Source: CAZYWA01 sp964650975 [NCBI: uncultured bacterium]
GTDB lineage: Bacteria; JADJOY01
Length of the DNA stretch: 14,112 bases
Direction of reading: 5' to 3'
Assembly (NCBI GenBank): GCA_964650975.1
Contig: CAZYWA010000177.1
Coordinates: 1-14,112, forward strand
Shown piece by piece: positions 13,126 through 14,112 of the stretch. Each line of letters opens with the position of its first letter. Position 1 is the stretch's first letter. The notes under the pieces were generated by a model that was not told the origin of the DNA, made no database searches, and saw only the letters and a list, made by a program, of their open reading frames with translations. The position numbers and the translations under genes were made by a program.

Positions 13126-14112
13126 CGCAGCGCGCGGTGGCCGATGTCGGTACGGAACTGGGCGCCGCGGAAGCGGATGCAGTGCACCGCTTCGTAGGCG
13201 CGGGCGATCGCGGAGCGCAGGTCGTCGCCGAGGGCCGTGACGCCGAGCACGCGGCCGCCGGCGGTCACGATCCGGTCGCCGTCGCGTGCGGTGCCGGCGT
13301 GGAACACCTGGACGTCGGGGAGGCGCGCGGCGTCGTCGAGTCCTTCGATCACGTCGCCCTTTCGCACGGGGCCTGGGTAGCCCTCGGCGGCCATGACGAT
13401 GCACACCGCGGGGCGCGGGTCGACGTCGAGCTTGCCGTCGAGGCGCTCGCCGCTCGCGATCTGCACGAGCGGCGGCACCAGATCGCTGGCGATGCGCGCG
13501 AGCAGCGGCTGGGTCTCGGGATCGCCGAAGCGCACGTTGTACTCGATCACGCTCGGCGACTCGCCGCAGATCATGAGGCCGGCGTAGAGGAAGCCCTGGT
13601 ACGGGTTTCCCATCTCGAGCACGGTTTCGAGTGTCGGCTGGATCACCCGCTCCAGGATGGTTTTCTCGAGAGCGCGCGTCACGAGCGGCGCGGGCGAGTA
13701 AGCACCCATGCCGCCGGTGTTCGGGCCCTGGTCGCCGTCGAGCAGGCGCTTGTGGTCCTGGCTCGTGGGGAGAGGAAGCACGGTGGCGCCGTCGGTGAGC
13801 ACGATGAAGCTCGCCTCCTCGCCGGGGAGACAGTCCTCGATCACCAGCGCGCTGCCGGCGTCGCCGAACACGCGCTTCACCAGCGCGTCGTCGATGGCGC
13901 GCTCCGCTTCCTCGATGCTCTGGCAGACCACCACACCCTTGCCCGCCGCGAGGCCGTCCGCTTTCACCACCACGTTGGTGCCCTGGCGCGCGCGCTGTCG
14001 GGCGTAGTCCTTGGCGGGCGCCGACTCGCGGAACACCTCGTAAGCGGCGGTGGGCCCGCCGGCGGGGGGGGGCGCCCGCATTGGGGGGGGCATCGCTCCG
14101 TAGGGGCGGCGG
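13122..14112 (-). CDS. purD: Phosphoribosylamine-glycine ligase (C-terminal three quarters, cut by window)
   Basis: GAR synthetase joins phosphoribosylamine and glycine with ATP, the second step of de novo purine synthesis, in the cytosol. The ATP-grasp part shows VVVKADGLAAGKGVVV, GEEASFIVLTDG, QDHKRLLDGDQGPNTGGMGAYSPAP and IEYNVRFGDPETQPLL, with the metal- and ATP-binding acidic residues in place; the C-terminal domain includes GPVRKGDVIEGL and FHAGT. The gene is open to the right edge, so its start and N-terminal domain are outside. Near the edge (about 14055-14112) the sequence becomes C-rich homopolymers encoding MPPPMRAPPPAGG before PTAAYEVF, where relatives have a regular helix. This probably reflects poor sequence there. 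The stop codon lies in the tail of repeat R3. Confidence 0.95.
   Translation of the reverse strand, partial: RRPYGAMPPPMRAPPPAGGPTAAYEVFRESAPAKDYARQRARQGTNVVVKADGLAAGKGVVVCQSIEEAERAIDDALVKRVFGDAGSALVIEDCLPGEEASFIVLTDGATVLPLPTSQDHKRLLDGDQGPNTGGMGAYSPAPLVTRALEKTILERVIQPTLETVLEMGNPYQGFLYAGLMICGESPSVIEYNVRFGDPETQPLLARIASDLVPPLVQIASGERLDGKLDVDPRPAVCIVMAAEGYPGPVRKGDVIEGLDDAARLPDVQVFHAGTARDGDRIVTAGGRVLGVTALGDDLRSAIARAYEAVHCIRFRGAQFRTDIGHRALR

Overview
This is a very GC-rich bacterial chromosome segment. A lipoprotein, an outer-membrane-type barrel and MacB/LolD-type export genes point to a diderm. Gene content alone does not give a phylum; an uncultivated relative of the former Deltaproteobacteria or another high-GC soil lineage is possible, and that is an inference. 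Thirteen protein genes and one shorter putative gene are supported. Two are cut by the window: an ABC permease on the left and purD on the right.

Layout. 1-2480 (minus): an MFS transporter, an ABC ATPase (TTG start) and an ABC permease run in one direction. 2670-3638 (plus): an alpha/beta hydrolase. 3806-6226 (minus): a lipoprotein alpha/beta hydrolase overlaps a TetR repressor by 4 nt, followed by a secreted protein of unknown function. A perfect 12-bp inverted repeat at 6251-6276 is the likely TetR operator. It lies between that operon and a divergent PaaI-like thioesterase (6379-6813, plus). 6947-10972 (minus): acetate kinase, phosphoketolase and a SixA-type phosphatase form an operon. Acetate kinase and phosphoketolase overlap by 4 nt. 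Together they would turn xylulose-5-P or fructose-6-P into acetyl-P and then acetate plus ATP. 10999-12331 (plus): an outer-membrane-type barrel protein and a membrane-anchored rhodanese. 12523-12711 (minus): a small unknown protein. 13122-14112 (minus): purD.

The most unusual content is between genes, where two families of structured repeats occur. Family 1 (about 423-510, 2540-2562, 3666-3751, 4717-4740) consists of units made of GGAG directly followed by a 7-8 bp hairpin. The loop is usually GTCCCT, while the stem sequence varies. Units occur singly or in inverted pairs. This is the architecture of REP/REPIN elements, which RAYT transposases mobilise elsewhere; no RAYT gene is in the window. 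Paired units in opposite orientation carry complementary loops.

Family 2 (6842-6950, 12374-12513, 13019-13125, plus a fragment at 12958-12988) is a roughly 110-140 nt composite of several hairpins. It sits against the 3' ends of minus-strand genes, and its conserved edge coincides with the stop codons of sixA and purD. Its stems differ between copies but keep pairing, which suggests selection on structure, perhaps as terminators or 3'-end protection, or a mobile origin. The protein genes themselves look ordinary.
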